Positions 51,501 through 60,284 of a stretch of 64,000 nucleotides of DNA are shown piece after piece. A program made the position numbers and the translations under genes. Below the pieces are notes generated by a model that worked only from the letters and a program-made list of their open reading frames with translations, was not told the DNA's origin and searched no databases. Source of the DNA: Rhodoferax sp. (lineage in GTDB: Bacteria > Pseudomonadota > Gammaproteobacteria > Burkholderiales > Burkholderiaceae_C); the NCBI GenBank assembly GCA_024235935.1, contig JACKLL010000004.1, forward strand, positions 124,001 to 188,000. Direction: 5' to 3'. Every line of letters begins with the position of its first letter. Within the stretch, counting starts at the first letter, position 1.

Positions 51501-52589
51501 TCAGCTTGTCCCGCGCTGCAGGATGCGCGGCCGAATCTCCCTTTGTGCGGGCGCGACGGCTGCAACCGACTCCGGATACAGCATGGCCAGCACCTGTTGT
51601 GCACACAGGGCACCGAGTGACTTGCGGTCGACACTGACGGTGCTCAGCCCGGCCCCCAGCTGCGCGGCGATCGGGTAGTCGCCGAATCCGAGCATCGCCA
51701 GTTGCTCCGGCACGTTGATGCCGGATTCCTGTGCCTGCAGCCAGGCACCTGCGGCAGGAAAATCGCTGGCGAAGGCCATGGCACGCGGCAGACCTTGCGC
51801 CATCAACTGCTGCAGCACCGCGCGCCCCGCAGCCATCGGATCGAGGCGCGGCATCGGCAGCACGCGCACCTGTGCATCGGCCTTGCGCGCGGCCCGCACG
51901 AAGGCCTGGCCGCGCTCATGGGCCCGAAAGTCCTCGGGCACGCTGTTGTCGACATAGACCAGGTCGCCGTAGCCACGGCGGGTCAGGTGCTCGGCCATCA
52001 GAGCACCCACACGGGAGTGGCTGAAACCGATCTGAACCACATCCTTTTCACGTGCATCGAAGTCCCAGATCTCGACCACCGGAATGCGGCTGGCGCGTGC
52101 CTGCTGCAACAAGGCGGTCGCTGCCGCGCTGTGCTTGCGGCCGGTGACCACCAGCGCCGACGGCGACCATGCCAGCACGGCACGGATCTGCTGCTCTTCA
52201 CGGGCGCTCTGGTAGTTGGTGGCGGCCAGCAGCAGTTCGAGTTCATACGGCTGCAAGCCATCGCTGAGCGACTGCACTGTCTCCGAAAAAGTGGCATGGG
52301 CAATGCTGGGAACAATCACCGCCACGATGCTCGAGCGACGCCCGGCCAGCATGCCCGCGCTCTTGTTCGGCGTATAGCCGGTATGCAGCAAGGCCGCGCG
52401 GATCCTGTCGGCCGTCTCTGGCGCCACCAGGTCGGGTGCACGCAGGAAACGCGACACCGTCATCGTAGTCACACCGGCCTGCGCGGCCACCGTGGCCTGC
52501 GTGGCCCGACCGTGGCCGCGTCCGCGTCCCGCGGCGCGCACGCCATCGACAGCGCCAGGTGATGTAGATGACTTCCTAGGGTTTGCCAT
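51501..52589 (-). CDS. LacI-family transcriptional regulator
   Basis: A 362-aa repressor. After a 30-residue Gly/Arg-rich lead, the helix-turn-helix ATQATVAAQAGVTTMTVSRFL and hinge YTPNKSAGMLAGRRSSIVAVIVPS are clear, followed by a periplasmic-binding-like effector domain (RGYGDLVYVDNS, MAFASDFPAAGAWLQAQESG, LAMLGFGDYPIAAQLGAGLSTV). It is divergent from the dehydratase operon, with a 14-bp palindrome 28 bp in front of its start, so it probably controls both units. The effector may be a sugar acid. Confidence 0.9.
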   Translation of the reverse strand: MANPRKSSTSPGAVDGVRAAGRGRGHGRATQATVAAQAGVTTMTVSRFLRAPDLVAPETADRIRAALLHTGYTPNKSAGMLAGRRSSIVAVIVPSIAHATFSETVQSLSDGLQPYELELLLAATNYQSAREEQQIRAVLAWSPSALVVTGRKHSAAATALLQQARASRIPVVEIWDFDAREKDVVQIGFSHSRVGALMAEHLTRRGYGDLVYVDNSVPEDFRAHERGQAFVRAARKADAQVRVLPMPRLDPMAAGRAVLQQLMAQGLPRAMAFASDFPAAGAWLQAQESGINVPEQLAMLGFGDYPIAAQLGAGLSTVSVDRKSLGALCAQQVLAMLYPESVAAVAPAQREIRPRILQRGTS

Positions 52590-52616
52590 GATGACAATCA
52601 AAAATTCGACGGTTAA

Positions 52617-52630
52617 TGTTAGCGCTAACA
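52617..52630. promoter_or_regulatory. LacI-type operator
   Basis: TGTTAGCGCTAACA is a perfect 14-bp palindrome with the central CG typical of LacI/GalR sites. It sits in the 49-bp gap between the LacI gene and the dehydratase gene. Confidence 0.85.
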
Positions 52631-52638
52631 GCAAGGCG

Positions 52639-54393
52639 ATGGCATCCGTGAAAACACCCCCCTCCAAGACCCTGGACCAGTTGCGCAGCCGACGCTGGTT
52701 TGCCGACGCCGGCATGCGCGGATTTGCGCATCGCCAGCGCATGCAGCAGCAAGGCGTGCGCCGCGAAGACGTGATGGACCGGCCCATCGTCGCCATCATC
52801 AATACCTGGAGCGATCTCTCCCCCTGCCATGCCCACCTGCGCGAGCGCGCCGAAGTGGTCAAGCGCGGGATCCTGCTCGCCGGCGGCTTCCCGGTCGAGC
52901 TGCCCGCCATGAGTCTGGGCGAGGTCATGGTCAAGCCGACGACCATGCTGTACCGCAACTTCCTGGCGATGGAGGTCGAGGAACTGCTGCGCAGCCTGCC
53001 GTGCGACGGCGTCGTGATCCTCGCCGGTTGCGACAAGACGACGCCGGGCACGCTGATGGGCGCGATCAGCATGGACATTCCTGCCATCTTCTGCCCGGCC
53101 GGCCCCATGCTCAATGACCGCCACATCAAGAATGGCGTGTCGCGCAGTGTCGGTGCCGGCACCCATACCCGGATGTTCTGGGACGAATACCAGGCCGGCA
53201 ATATCGACGCCAGGGAATGGCAGCACCTGGAATCGCGCATGACCCGCGCACCCGGGACCTGCAACACCATGGGAACGGCTTCGACGATGACCGGCATCGC
53301 CGAGGCACTGGGCCTGACGCTGCCGGGCGCCAGTTCGATTCCGGCCATGGACTCGGCCCATATCCGCATGGCGACCGACTGCGGTGAACGCATCGTGGGC
53401 ATGATCTGGGAAGACCTCAAACCTTCGAAGCTGCTGAGCGCCTGCAGCTTTCACAACGCAGCAACCGTTCAGATGGCGCTGGGCGGCTCCACCAACGCTG
53501 CGGTGCACATCATCGCCATGGCGCGCCGCGCCGGCGTGCCGCTGACGCTCGACGACCTGGACGCCATCGGTCGCAAGGTGCCGGTGCTGGCGAACCTGTT
53601 CCCCAGCGGGGACCGGCTGATGGAAGACTTCTACTATGCGGGCGGGCTGCCGGCACTGATGCTGCAGATCCGGCCGCACCTGGCGCTGGACGCCATGACG
53701 GTCAACGGCCGCAGCATCGGCGACAACATCGCCGACGCAGAGGTGCTCGATGCGCAGGTGATCCGCCCGCTCGACCATCCGGTGACGGACGCCGGGGCAC
53801 TGGCCGTCCTGCGTGGCAACCTGGCACCCGACGGCGCCGTCATCAAGCCCAGCGCTGCGTCGACACATCTGCTGCGCCACACCGGCCGGGCGCTGGTGTT
53901 CGACAACCAGCCGCAGATGCTGGCCGCCATGGCCGACCCCGATCTGGACTGCGACGAGAACACCGTGCTGGTGCTGCGCAACGCTGGCCCGGTCGGCGCG
54001 CCCGGCATGCCGGAATGGGGCAACCTGCCGATTCCGAAGAAGCTGCTCAAGGCCGGCGTGCGCGACATGCTGCGCCTGTCCGACGCCCGCATGAGCGGCA
54101 CCCACTACGGCACCTGCGTGCTGCACATCGCGCCTGAGAGCGCGGTTGGCGGGCCACTGGCGCTGGTGCATACCGGCGACACGATTACGCTCGACGTTGC
54201 GGCACGCAGCCTGCAACTGGACGTGCCCGAGGACGAACTCGCGCGCCGCCAGGCCGCCTGGCGCGCACCGGTGCAGCCGTTCCAGCGCGGCTTCACCTGG
54301 CTTTACCAGCAACACGTGACGCAAGCCCATGAAGGCTGCGACTTCGACTTCCTGCAGGGCACACAGCCAACGCCGGAACCTGTCATTTTCTGA
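52639..54393 (+). CDS. IlvD/Edd-family sugar-acid dehydratase
   Basis: A 584-aa iron-sulfur dehydratase, closer to the arabinonate/xylonate/sulfogluconate dehydratase branch than to IlvD of branched-chain synthesis. Seen: LRSRRWFADAGMRGFAHRQRM, INTWSDLSPCHAHLRERAE, GGFPVELPAMSLGE, KPTTMLYRNFLAMEVEELLR, cluster Cys in AGCDKTTPG and GTCNTMGTASTM, LPGASSIPAMDSAH and SDARMSGTHYG. It makes a 2-keto-3-deoxy sugar acid for the aldolase encoded next. The ATG after the palindrome is preferred; earlier in-frame starts would put the operator inside the gene. Confidence 0.88.
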   Translation: MASVKTPPSKTLDQLRSRRWFADAGMRGFAHRQRMQQQGVRREDVMDRPIVAIINTWSDLSPCHAHLRERAEVVKRGILLAGGFPVELPAMSLGEVMVKPTTMLYRNFLAMEVEELLRSLPCDGVVILAGCDKTTPGTLMGAISMDIPAIFCPAGPMLNDRHIKNGVSRSVGAGTHTRMFWDEYQAGNIDAREWQHLESRMTRAPGTCNTMGTASTMTGIAEALGLTLPGASSIPAMDSAHIRMATDCGERIVGMIWEDLKPSKLLSACSFHNAATVQMALGGSTNAAVHIIAMARRAGVPLTLDDLDAIGRKVPVLANLFPSGDRLMEDFYYAGGLPALMLQIRPHLALDAMTVNGRSIGDNIADAEVLDAQVIRPLDHPVTDAGALAVLRGNLAPDGAVIKPSAASTHLLRHTGRALVFDNQPQMLAAMADPDLDCDENTVLVLRNAGPVGAPGMPEWGNLPIPKKLLKAGVRDMLRLSDARMSGTHYGTCVLHIAPESAVGGPLALVHTGDTITLDVAARSLQLDVPEDELARRQAAWRAPVQPFQRGFTWLYQQHVTQAHEGCDFDFLQGTQPTPEPVIF

Positions 54394-54405
54394 ATCGCCC
54401 CTGTC

Positions 54406-55203
54406 ATGAACAACCCTTTCAAAACCCTGCTCGCCCGTACCGACCTGCCTGCGGGCTATCCGGTCGGCACCTTTGCCATGGCGGCCTCTCCCCTTGTCGC
54501 CGAGGCACTGGGATGCGTCGGCTTCGACTGGGCCGTGGTCGACATGGAACACACACCGCTGGATCTGGACAGTCTGGTGCGCATGCTGCAGGCAATAGCC
54601 GGCACACCGATGCTGCCGATCACCCGCGTGCCGTGGAACGACACGGTGATGGTCAAGCGCGTGCTCGATGCGGGCGCGCAGACCGTGATGTTCCCGTTCG
54701 TGCAGAACGCCGATGAGGCACTCGCTGCGGTGGCTGCCTGTCGATACGCACCGCGTGGGATACGCGGCATGGCCGCCATGAGCCGCGGTTCGCGCTTCGG
54801 AACGGTCAAGGACTACTTCAAGGTCGCCAATGACGCCATCAGCGTGGTGGTGCAGATCGAGACCCCGCAGGCACTGGCCCAGGTCGACGCAATCGCCGGA
54901 ACCGAAGGCGTCGACTCCATCTTCCTGGGGCCGGGTGACCTCAGTGGCGCCATGGGCCATGTCGGTGAGCCCATGCATGCCGAGGTCGTTGCGGCCATGG
55001 CCCAGGCAGTCAAGCGTTGCCATGCGGCCGGCAAGCCGGTGGGCAGCGTGGCCGGCACGCCCGAGGCGGTTGCCATCTACCGCGGCATCGGCATTGACTA
55101 CATCGGCTGCGCATCCGACCTCGGTCTGATGATGCGCCAGTGCGCCGCCGCCTTGTCCACCATTCGCGCACAGAAGGTTCATGTCGACACCACCGGATAC
55201 TGA
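54406..55203 (+). CDS. HpcH/HpaI-family class II aldolase
   Basis: A 265-aa divalent-metal aldolase: GTFAMAASPLVAEALGCVGFDWAVVDMEHTPL, PITRVPWNDTVMVKRVLDAGAQTVMFPFVQNADEA, the RGIRGMAAMSRGSRFG loop, metal Glu in VQIETPQALAQ and metal Asp in FLGPGDLSGAMG. Such enzymes split 2-keto-3-deoxy acids to pyruvate plus an aldehyde. Only 12 bp after the dehydratase, it fits as the next step. The aldehyde product is unknown; sulfolactaldehyde is one possibility. Confidence 0.88.
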   Translation: MNNPFKTLLARTDLPAGYPVGTFAMAASPLVAEALGCVGFDWAVVDMEHTPLDLDSLVRMLQAIAGTPMLPITRVPWNDTVMVKRVLDAGAQTVMFPFVQNADEALAAVAACRYAPRGIRGMAAMSRGSRFGTVKDYFKVANDAISVVVQIETPQALAQVDAIAGTEGVDSIFLGPGDLSGAMGHVGEPMHAEVVAAMAQAVKRCHAAGKPVGSVAGTPEAVAIYRGIGIDYIGCASDLGLMMRQCAAALSTIRAQKVHVDTTGY

Positions 55204-55213
55204 AAGGAACACC

Positions 55214-56218
55214 ATGCATCCGAGACAGACTCTGGCAGGCACGCGCCGCCGCACCTTATTGCTCGCATCGGCCGCCGCGCTGGCCCTGGCCGGAATGGCC
55301 GGGCAAGCCCAGGCGCAGGCCTGGCCCACCAAGCCCATCCGGCTGGTCGTCGGTTTTCCGCCCGGTGGCGGCATCGACGCGGTGGCGCGCAATCTGCAGC
55401 CCGGCATGCAGGAGGCGCTGGGGCAACAGGTGATTGTCGAATACAAGCCCGGTGCCGGCGGCGTGCTGGCGGCCGGCGAGCTGACACGCGCGCCCGCCGA
55501 CGGCTACACCATCCTGGTCGCCAACATCGGGCCTTTCGTGCTGGTGCCCAACATGGTGTCGAAGAAGCCCTATGACCCGCAAAAGGATTTCACCTACATC
55601 CACCAGACCTCGGGCTCTGGCTTCATTGCAGCAGTGCCTGCCAATCACCCGGCCAACACGCTGGCGGAGTTCGTGGCCTGGGCCAAGGCGAATCCGGACA
55701 AGGCCAACTTCGCCTCCGGCGGCGCCGGCTCCATCACCCACCTCAATGGCGAGATGCTGAACCAGATCGCCGGCACCAAGCTGGTCCACGTGGCGTACAA
55801 GGGATCCTCGCCGGCGGTGCAGGACCTGATCGGCGGCCAGACCCACCTTCTGGTCGACGTGTCGACCGTACTGCTGCAGCATATCCAGAGCGGAAGGCTG
55901 AAGGCGCTGTACGTGACCGATGCGCAGCGCATCGCGGCCTTGCCAAACGTGCCGACCGCCAAGGAAGCGGGTTATGCGGGACTGGAGACATCCGGCTGGC
56001 AAGGCATCGTCGGGCCGGCCGGCATGCCCAGGGACGTGACGGCGCGCATCTCGAAGGCCATCCACGAGACCCTGGCCAAGCCCGACGTGCGGGCGAAGTT
56101 TGCCGCCAACGGCAGCGCCATCATGGAAAAAGGGCCCGAAGAATTCACCGCTTTCCACACCGCCGAGATCAACCGCTGGGTCCCGGTCATCAAGGCCTCC
56201 GGCGCAACGCTGGACTGA
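55214..56218 (+). CDS. Lone tripartite tricarboxylate transporter binding protein (TctC/Bug)
   Basis: A 334-aa periplasmic binding protein with a twin-Arg signal (GTRRRTLLLASAAALALAGM, ending AQAQ). The fold signature is WPTKPIRLVVGFPPGGGIDAVARN, VIVEYKPGAGGVLAAGEL, NFASGGAGSITHLNGEML and HVAYKGSSPAVQDLIGGQ. AAAGGA precedes the ATG. No tctA/tctB accompany it, which is common for Bug proteins in this bacterial order. It may use the permease encoded in the neighbouring suy operon. Ligand probably the sugar acid used by this operon. Confidence 0.88.
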   Translation: MHPRQTLAGTRRRTLLLASAAALALAGMAGQAQAQAWPTKPIRLVVGFPPGGGIDAVARNLQPGMQEALGQQVIVEYKPGAGGVLAAGELTRAPADGYTILVANIGPFVLVPNMVSKKPYDPQKDFTYIHQTSGSGFIAAVPANHPANTLAEFVAWAKANPDKANFASGGAGSITHLNGEMLNQIAGTKLVHVAYKGSSPAVQDLIGGQTHLLVDVSTVLLQHIQSGRLKALYVTDAQRIAALPNVPTAKEAGYAGLETSGWQGIVGPAGMPRDVTARISKAIHETLAKPDVRAKFAANGSAIMEKGPEEFTAFHTAEINRWVPVIKASGATLD

Positions 56219-56320
56219 ACACGGCAGCCGCAGCGCGCAGCGGCGCCGTGCGGCACAATCCATTCGCCGGCTGGGGTACGACCGTACCCGAGCCGGCATG
56301 AACCACTCTGGACGCACGTC

Positions 56321-57436
56321 ATGGCACAACCAATCCGCTACGGCATCATCGGCTGCGGCAGCATGGGCCGCGAGCATATCGAAAACATCAAGATGATCGA
56401 CGGCTGCGTCGTCACCGCGATCGCCGACGACAACGCCGCCAGCCGCGAAGCCGGCCAGGCCCTGCTGCCGATTCCGGCGCAGCTGTTCGACAACCACCAC
56501 GACCTGCTGGCGGCCGACCTCTGTGATGCACTGGTGATCGCCACGCCCAACCACACGCACCGCACGGTGCTGGTCGATGCGCTGGCCAGCAACACCCACA
56601 TCCTGATCGAGAAGCCGCTGTGCACCCGCATCGAGGACTGCCTGGAACTGGTCCATGCGGCCAAGGGCCGATCAGGCATGGTCTGGGTGGCGCATGAATA
56701 CCGCTACATGCCGCCGGTGACTGAAATGATCCGCATGACCCACGGCGGCGCCGTCGGAACCGTGCACCAGGTGGCCATCCGCGAGCACCGCGAACCGTTC
56801 TACCCCAAGGTGGGCGACTGGAACCGTTTCAACGCCAATACCGGCGGTACGCTGGTCGAGAAGACCTGCCACTATTTCAACCTGATGGACCTGATTCTGA
56901 AGGAGCAGCCGGTGGCGGTTTTCGCCTCGGGTGCCCAGCGTGTCAACCACCTGGACGAATCCTATGGCGGGCGCACCCCGGACATCCTGGACAGCGCCTA
57001 TGTGATCGTCGAATACCCCAGTGGTGCCCGCGCACTGCTCGACCTGTGCATGTTTGCCGAGAACTCGGTTGACAACGAGCACATCACCGTGGTCGGCAAC
57101 GAAGGCAAGATCGAGTCGCTGCTGCCGTCCATGACGCTGCGCTATGGCCGGCGCGACGACTGGGGCAAGCGCGAGGTCTGGGGCCAGACCGCCAGCAGTG
57201 GCAAGGGCGTGTCGGTGCGCCGGGTCTGGGACACCAGCATCAAATACATGGGCAACCATTTTGGCGCCTCCTACGTCGAGCATGTCAAATTCGCACACGC
57301 GATCCGCGAAGGCCTGGCGCCGGAGATCACGCTCGAGGAGGGACTGCGTGCCGTTGCCACCGGCATTGCGGCCCACCGCAGCATCGACGAGCGGCGCATC
57401 GTGGCCCTGTCGGAGGTTCTCCCGGCGGGCTGGTGA
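56321..57436 (+). CDS. Gfo/Idh/MocA-family oxidoreductase
   Basis: A 371-aa NAD(P)-dependent oxidoreductase: Rossmann YGIIGCGSMGREHIENI, DALVIATPNHTHRTVL, the catalytic-Lys motif LIEKPLCTRIED, HEYRYMPPVTEM and NTGGTLVEKTCHYFNL. Members oxidise or reduce sugar hydroxyls. 103 bp after the binding-protein gene; its stop overlaps the next gene start (GTGATG). It could perform an oxidation upstream of the dehydratase. Substrate unknown. Confidence 0.88.
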   Translation: MAQPIRYGIIGCGSMGREHIENIKMIDGCVVTAIADDNAASREAGQALLPIPAQLFDNHHDLLAADLCDALVIATPNHTHRTVLVDALASNTHILIEKPLCTRIEDCLELVHAAKGRSGMVWVAHEYRYMPPVTEMIRMTHGGAVGTVHQVAIREHREPFYPKVGDWNRFNANTGGTLVEKTCHYFNLMDLILKEQPVAVFASGAQRVNHLDESYGGRTPDILDSAYVIVEYPSGARALLDLCMFAENSVDNEHITVVGNEGKIESLLPSMTLRYGRRDDWGKREVWGQTASSGKGVSVRRVWDTSIKYMGNHFGASYVEHVKFAHAIREGLAPEITLEEGLRAVATGIAAHRSIDERRIVALSEVLPAGW

Positions 57437-58266
57437 TGAACACCGCCGCTATCGACACCTCGCACAAGGCCTCCCCCATGAACTACACCCTCTACCCCTC
57501 CTTGCGTGGCCGCACCGTGTTCGTCTCGGGCGGGTCTTCCGGTATCGGCGAAGAGCTGGTCCGCGCCTTTGCCGCCCAGGGTTGCAGGGTCGCGTTCTGC
57601 GGCACCCGGCCCGATGGCGGCGAGGCACTGATCGCCGAACTGAAGGCGGTCGACAGCCGTGCGGAACTGCTGTACAGGGCCTGCGATGTGCGCGACATTG
57701 CGGCACTGCAGTCGCTGCTCGACGATGTCGCCGCCACCTGGGGCCCGATTCGCGTGCTGGTCAACAACGCCGGACGGGACGACCGCCATGCGCTGGACGA
57801 ACTGACGCCCGAATACTGGGACAACTGCCTGGCCATCAACCTGCGCCACCAGGTGTTCGCCACACAGTCGGTGGCGCGCCAGCTCAAGGCCGCCGGATTG
57901 CCGGGCAGCATTGTCAACATGGGTTCGATCAGCTGGATGCGCGGGCGTCCCAACCTGATCGGCTATGCCGCGTCCAAGGCTGCGATCTCGGGCATGACAC
58001 GGTCGCTGGCGCGCGAGCTCGGCGAAGCCGGGATCCGGGTCAACGCGCTGTTGCCCGGGGCGATCGTCACCGAACGGCAACTGCAGTTGTGGCGCAATGC
58101 CAAGGAAAGCCAGCAATTCATCGACTTGCAATGCCTGAAATACCCGCTCGATGCGACCCATGTGGCGCGCTCGACGCTGTTCCTGTCCAGCGACGACAGC
58201 GACGGCATCACGGGTCAGAACCTGATCGTCGACGCCGGTCTGGCCCAGGTGTCGGTGGCGGGCTAG
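57436..58266 (+). CDS. Short-chain dehydrogenase/reductase
   Basis: A 276-aa SDR. The cofactor loop is VFVSGGSSGIGEELVRAF, the central motif VNNAGRDDRHALDEL, the Ser in NMGSISWMRG and the catalytic Tyr-x3-Lys in GYAASKAAISGM. The end DGITGQNLIVDAGLAQVS is typical of classical SDRs. Sugar dehydrogenases (for example of glucose or sulfoquinovose) belong to this fold. The start is one of GTG 57433, ATG 57436 or ATG 57478. Last gene of the LacI-controlled operon. Confidence 0.87.
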   Translation: MNTAAIDTSHKASPMNYTLYPSLRGRTVFVSGGSSGIGEELVRAFAAQGCRVAFCGTRPDGGEALIAELKAVDSRAELLYRACDVRDIAALQSLLDDVAATWGPIRVLVNNAGRDDRHALDELTPEYWDNCLAINLRHQVFATQSVARQLKAAGLPGSIVNMGSISWMRGRPNLIGYAASKAAISGMTRSLARELGEAGIRVNALLPGAIVTERQLQLWRNAKESQQFIDLQCLKYPLDATHVARSTLFLSSDDSDGITGQNLIVDAGLAQVSVAG

Positions 58267-58427
58267 CCAGACCACCAGGGCCGGCCTCGGCTACGCCCTG
58301 ACACGCAAGATTCGTCCTACGCCCGGCCAGCCGACTGGCCGATACCGGGCGATCTGCGGCAGATGTTCAATGGATGCCTGTCCAGGCAGGTGGCATTGCG
58401 CCAACCTGTGTACTTCAAGGAGAACCC

Positions 58428-58952
58428 ATGCGCACACGTCCCAGTCCATTGCCATCCCCCACCGAAGCACGCGCAAAGCTGTGGGAACTGATCAAGGACA
58501 TCCGCTTCGCGATGTTCACGACCCGCCATGCCAACGGCTACCTGCATTCCCGGCCCATGACCACCCAGAACCGGGGGATCGACGCGGACGACAGGCTTTA
58601 CTTCTTCATGTCACGCGCCAATGGCCCCGTCGACGATGTTCGCAACGATGCCTCCGTGAACGTGGTGTATGCCGATCCGGGCAAGGACAGCTATGTATCG
58701 GTGTCCGGGAATGCCAGGGTCGTCGACGATATGGCGCGCAAGGAACAGCTCTGGTCAAAGATGAACGATGCCTGGTTTCCACGCGGCCCGACCGATCCGG
58801 ACGTCGCGCTGGTCGAGGTGCAGATCATCCAGGCCCACTATTGGGACATCGACGACAGCAAGATCGTGCAGTTGTTCAAGATGGCGGCGGCCGCCGTCAC
58901 GGGCAGTCCGCCCCAGAACCTGGGTGAACACGCAGCCGTACGCATGCACTGA
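58428..58952 (+). CDS. Pyridoxamine 5'-phosphate oxidase-family / general stress protein 26-like
   Basis: A 174-aa split-barrel FMN-binding protein: KLWELIKDIRFAMFTTRHANGYLHSRPMTTQNR, DRLYFFMSRANGPVDDVRNDASVNVVYADPGKDSYVSVSGNARVV and KMNDAWFPRGPTDPDVALVEV. This matches the general stress protein 26 group, which binds flavin, rather than PdxH. AAGGAG precedes the ATG. It stands alone after a 161-bp gap. Confidence 0.87.
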   Translation: MRTRPSPLPSPTEARAKLWELIKDIRFAMFTTRHANGYLHSRPMTTQNRGIDADDRLYFFMSRANGPVDDVRNDASVNVVYADPGKDSYVSVSGNARVVDDMARKEQLWSKMNDAWFPRGPTDPDVALVEVQIIQAHYWDIDDSKIVQLFKMAAAAVTGSPPQNLGEHAAVRMH

Positions 58953-59023
58953 TCGCCAGGGACGCCAGCCTGCGCACGCAAGCGGGACGTACAGGACCCC
59001 ACGGCTGTGACCATCACCGGGTG

Positions 59024-60145
59024 TCAAAGCATTTCGAACGGGCAATGCAGCTGCAGGTATTGGCGAAAGTTCTTGACGATCGCCATCACACTGTCGAGTT
59101 GCGCATGCTCCAGCGTTCCCAGATCACGGTAATCGACCAGGTTGTCCGGCGCCTGCCCCAGCCGACGCTGACGCAGATGGTGGTCCATGCGAAGTGCGAT
59201 CAGCAGGTGCAGCGCGTCCCGCACATCGCGGGCCAGTGCGGAAGGCATGCCGTGGTGTTCGACCAGCTCCCGCAAGCGCTCGCGCGTGGACACGGCATCG
59301 ACATGGTGCTTGAGTGCCAGGGCACGCACACCGTGAACGATCTGAAAACTGCCTGACTTCTTGAGGTCGACGACCTGCCTTTGCTCGTCGTGGCGCAGCG
59401 ACAGCCACTGCCACCAGTTGCCGGGCGTCGCATCGAACTGTCCGACCGGGCTGGCAAAGCGCGCAAAGAAGGCGTCGGAGTCGGGCAGGATGGACCACAG
59501 ATGCGCCTTGGCGTCGCCCAGCAAGCGTACGTCACCGGCGACGGCGCGCGCATCCAGAAGAATGGCCAGTTGCATCACGCCCTCCGGGTCCGGGCCATAG
59601 CACCACTGGCGAATCGTCTCGCGAAACTCGGTCGCCCGCTGCCGCCAGCGGTCATTGCTCAGCATGATGCCGCCCGGGCACAGCGGATACCCAAGATCGC
59701 GCAATGCCGCGGTAAAGGATGTGGCAATCTCGGGCAGGGCGTCGCAGGCGGTTCCGTCGCGCAGCAACAGCCCGTTGTCCTGATCGGTCTTGAGCGTCTG
59801 CTCACCACGGCCCTCGCTGCCCATCACCAGCAGGCAACTGTTGTCGACCAGGTCCTTCGGTGCAAGCAGGCACCACAGGCGCGCCAGCAGCTGGTCGCCC
59901 AGTTCGCTGACCAGGTCCATCGTCAGTTCGATGCCGAACCCATGGCCTTGCAAGCTTGCGATCAGGGCGTCGGCCTGCAAGGCAGCAGGACGGAGTTCTG
60001 CCACCGACTGCGCCTGCGTGATCCGCATCGACGTCTGTCGGAGCTTGTGCGCGATCCACGCCAGCCGCGCCGACGCGGTGCTCGCTGGCCCCGCATCGGC
60101 GTCGATGGCAGCGAATGGAGGTTCGGGTCTGGTGTGCTCGGACAT
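59024..60145 (-). CDS. DUF294 nucleotidyltransferase-like protein
   Basis: A 373-aa protein with a GlnD-like nucleotidyltransferase domain (LVMGSEGRGEQTLKTDQDNGLLL, residues about 106-130), followed by the DUF294 C-terminal domain (LSLRHDEQRQVVDLKKSGSFQIVHGVRALALKH). Many relatives have N-terminal cyclic-nucleotide and CBS domains; here only a short helical lead is present. Such genes often sit near acetate symporter genes in betaproteobacteria, suggesting a signalling role. The activity is untested. Downstream of actP on the same strand, 139 bp. Confidence 0.82.
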   Translation of the reverse strand: MSEHTRPEPPFAAIDADAGPASTASARLAWIAHKLRQTSMRITQAQSVAELRPAALQADALIASLQGHGFGIELTMDLVSELGDQLLARLWCLLAPKDLVDNSCLLVMGSEGRGEQTLKTDQDNGLLLRDGTACDALPEIATSFTAALRDLGYPLCPGGIMLSNDRWRQRATEFRETIRQWCYGPDPEGVMQLAILLDARAVAGDVRLLGDAKAHLWSILPDSDAFFARFASPVGQFDATPGNWWQWLSLRHDEQRQVVDLKKSGSFQIVHGVRALALKHHVDAVSTRERLRELVEHHGMPSALARDVRDALHLLIALRMDHHLRQRRLGQAPDNLVDYRDLGTLEHAQLDSVMAIVKNFRQYLQLHCPFEML

Positions 60146-60284
60146 GGCTGGCTCGGCAAATCGTAACGCGACTGGGAAATGCCACGGCCCCAGCCACAAA
60201 GGACCAGGGCCAGCGGTGCCAGGACACGGCGGGCCCCGGTGGCGTCAGCGCCGACCGCGCGGACGGCGCGGTGCTGGCTGCGGA

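Noticed and set aside
52576..55446. 956-codon open frame on the minus strand opposite the dehydratase, aldolase and binding protein genes
   Set aside because: It is antisense to three well-supported genes, has a low-complexity His/Gln/Ala/Arg composition with no recognisable domain, and long antisense frames are expected in GC-rich DNA.
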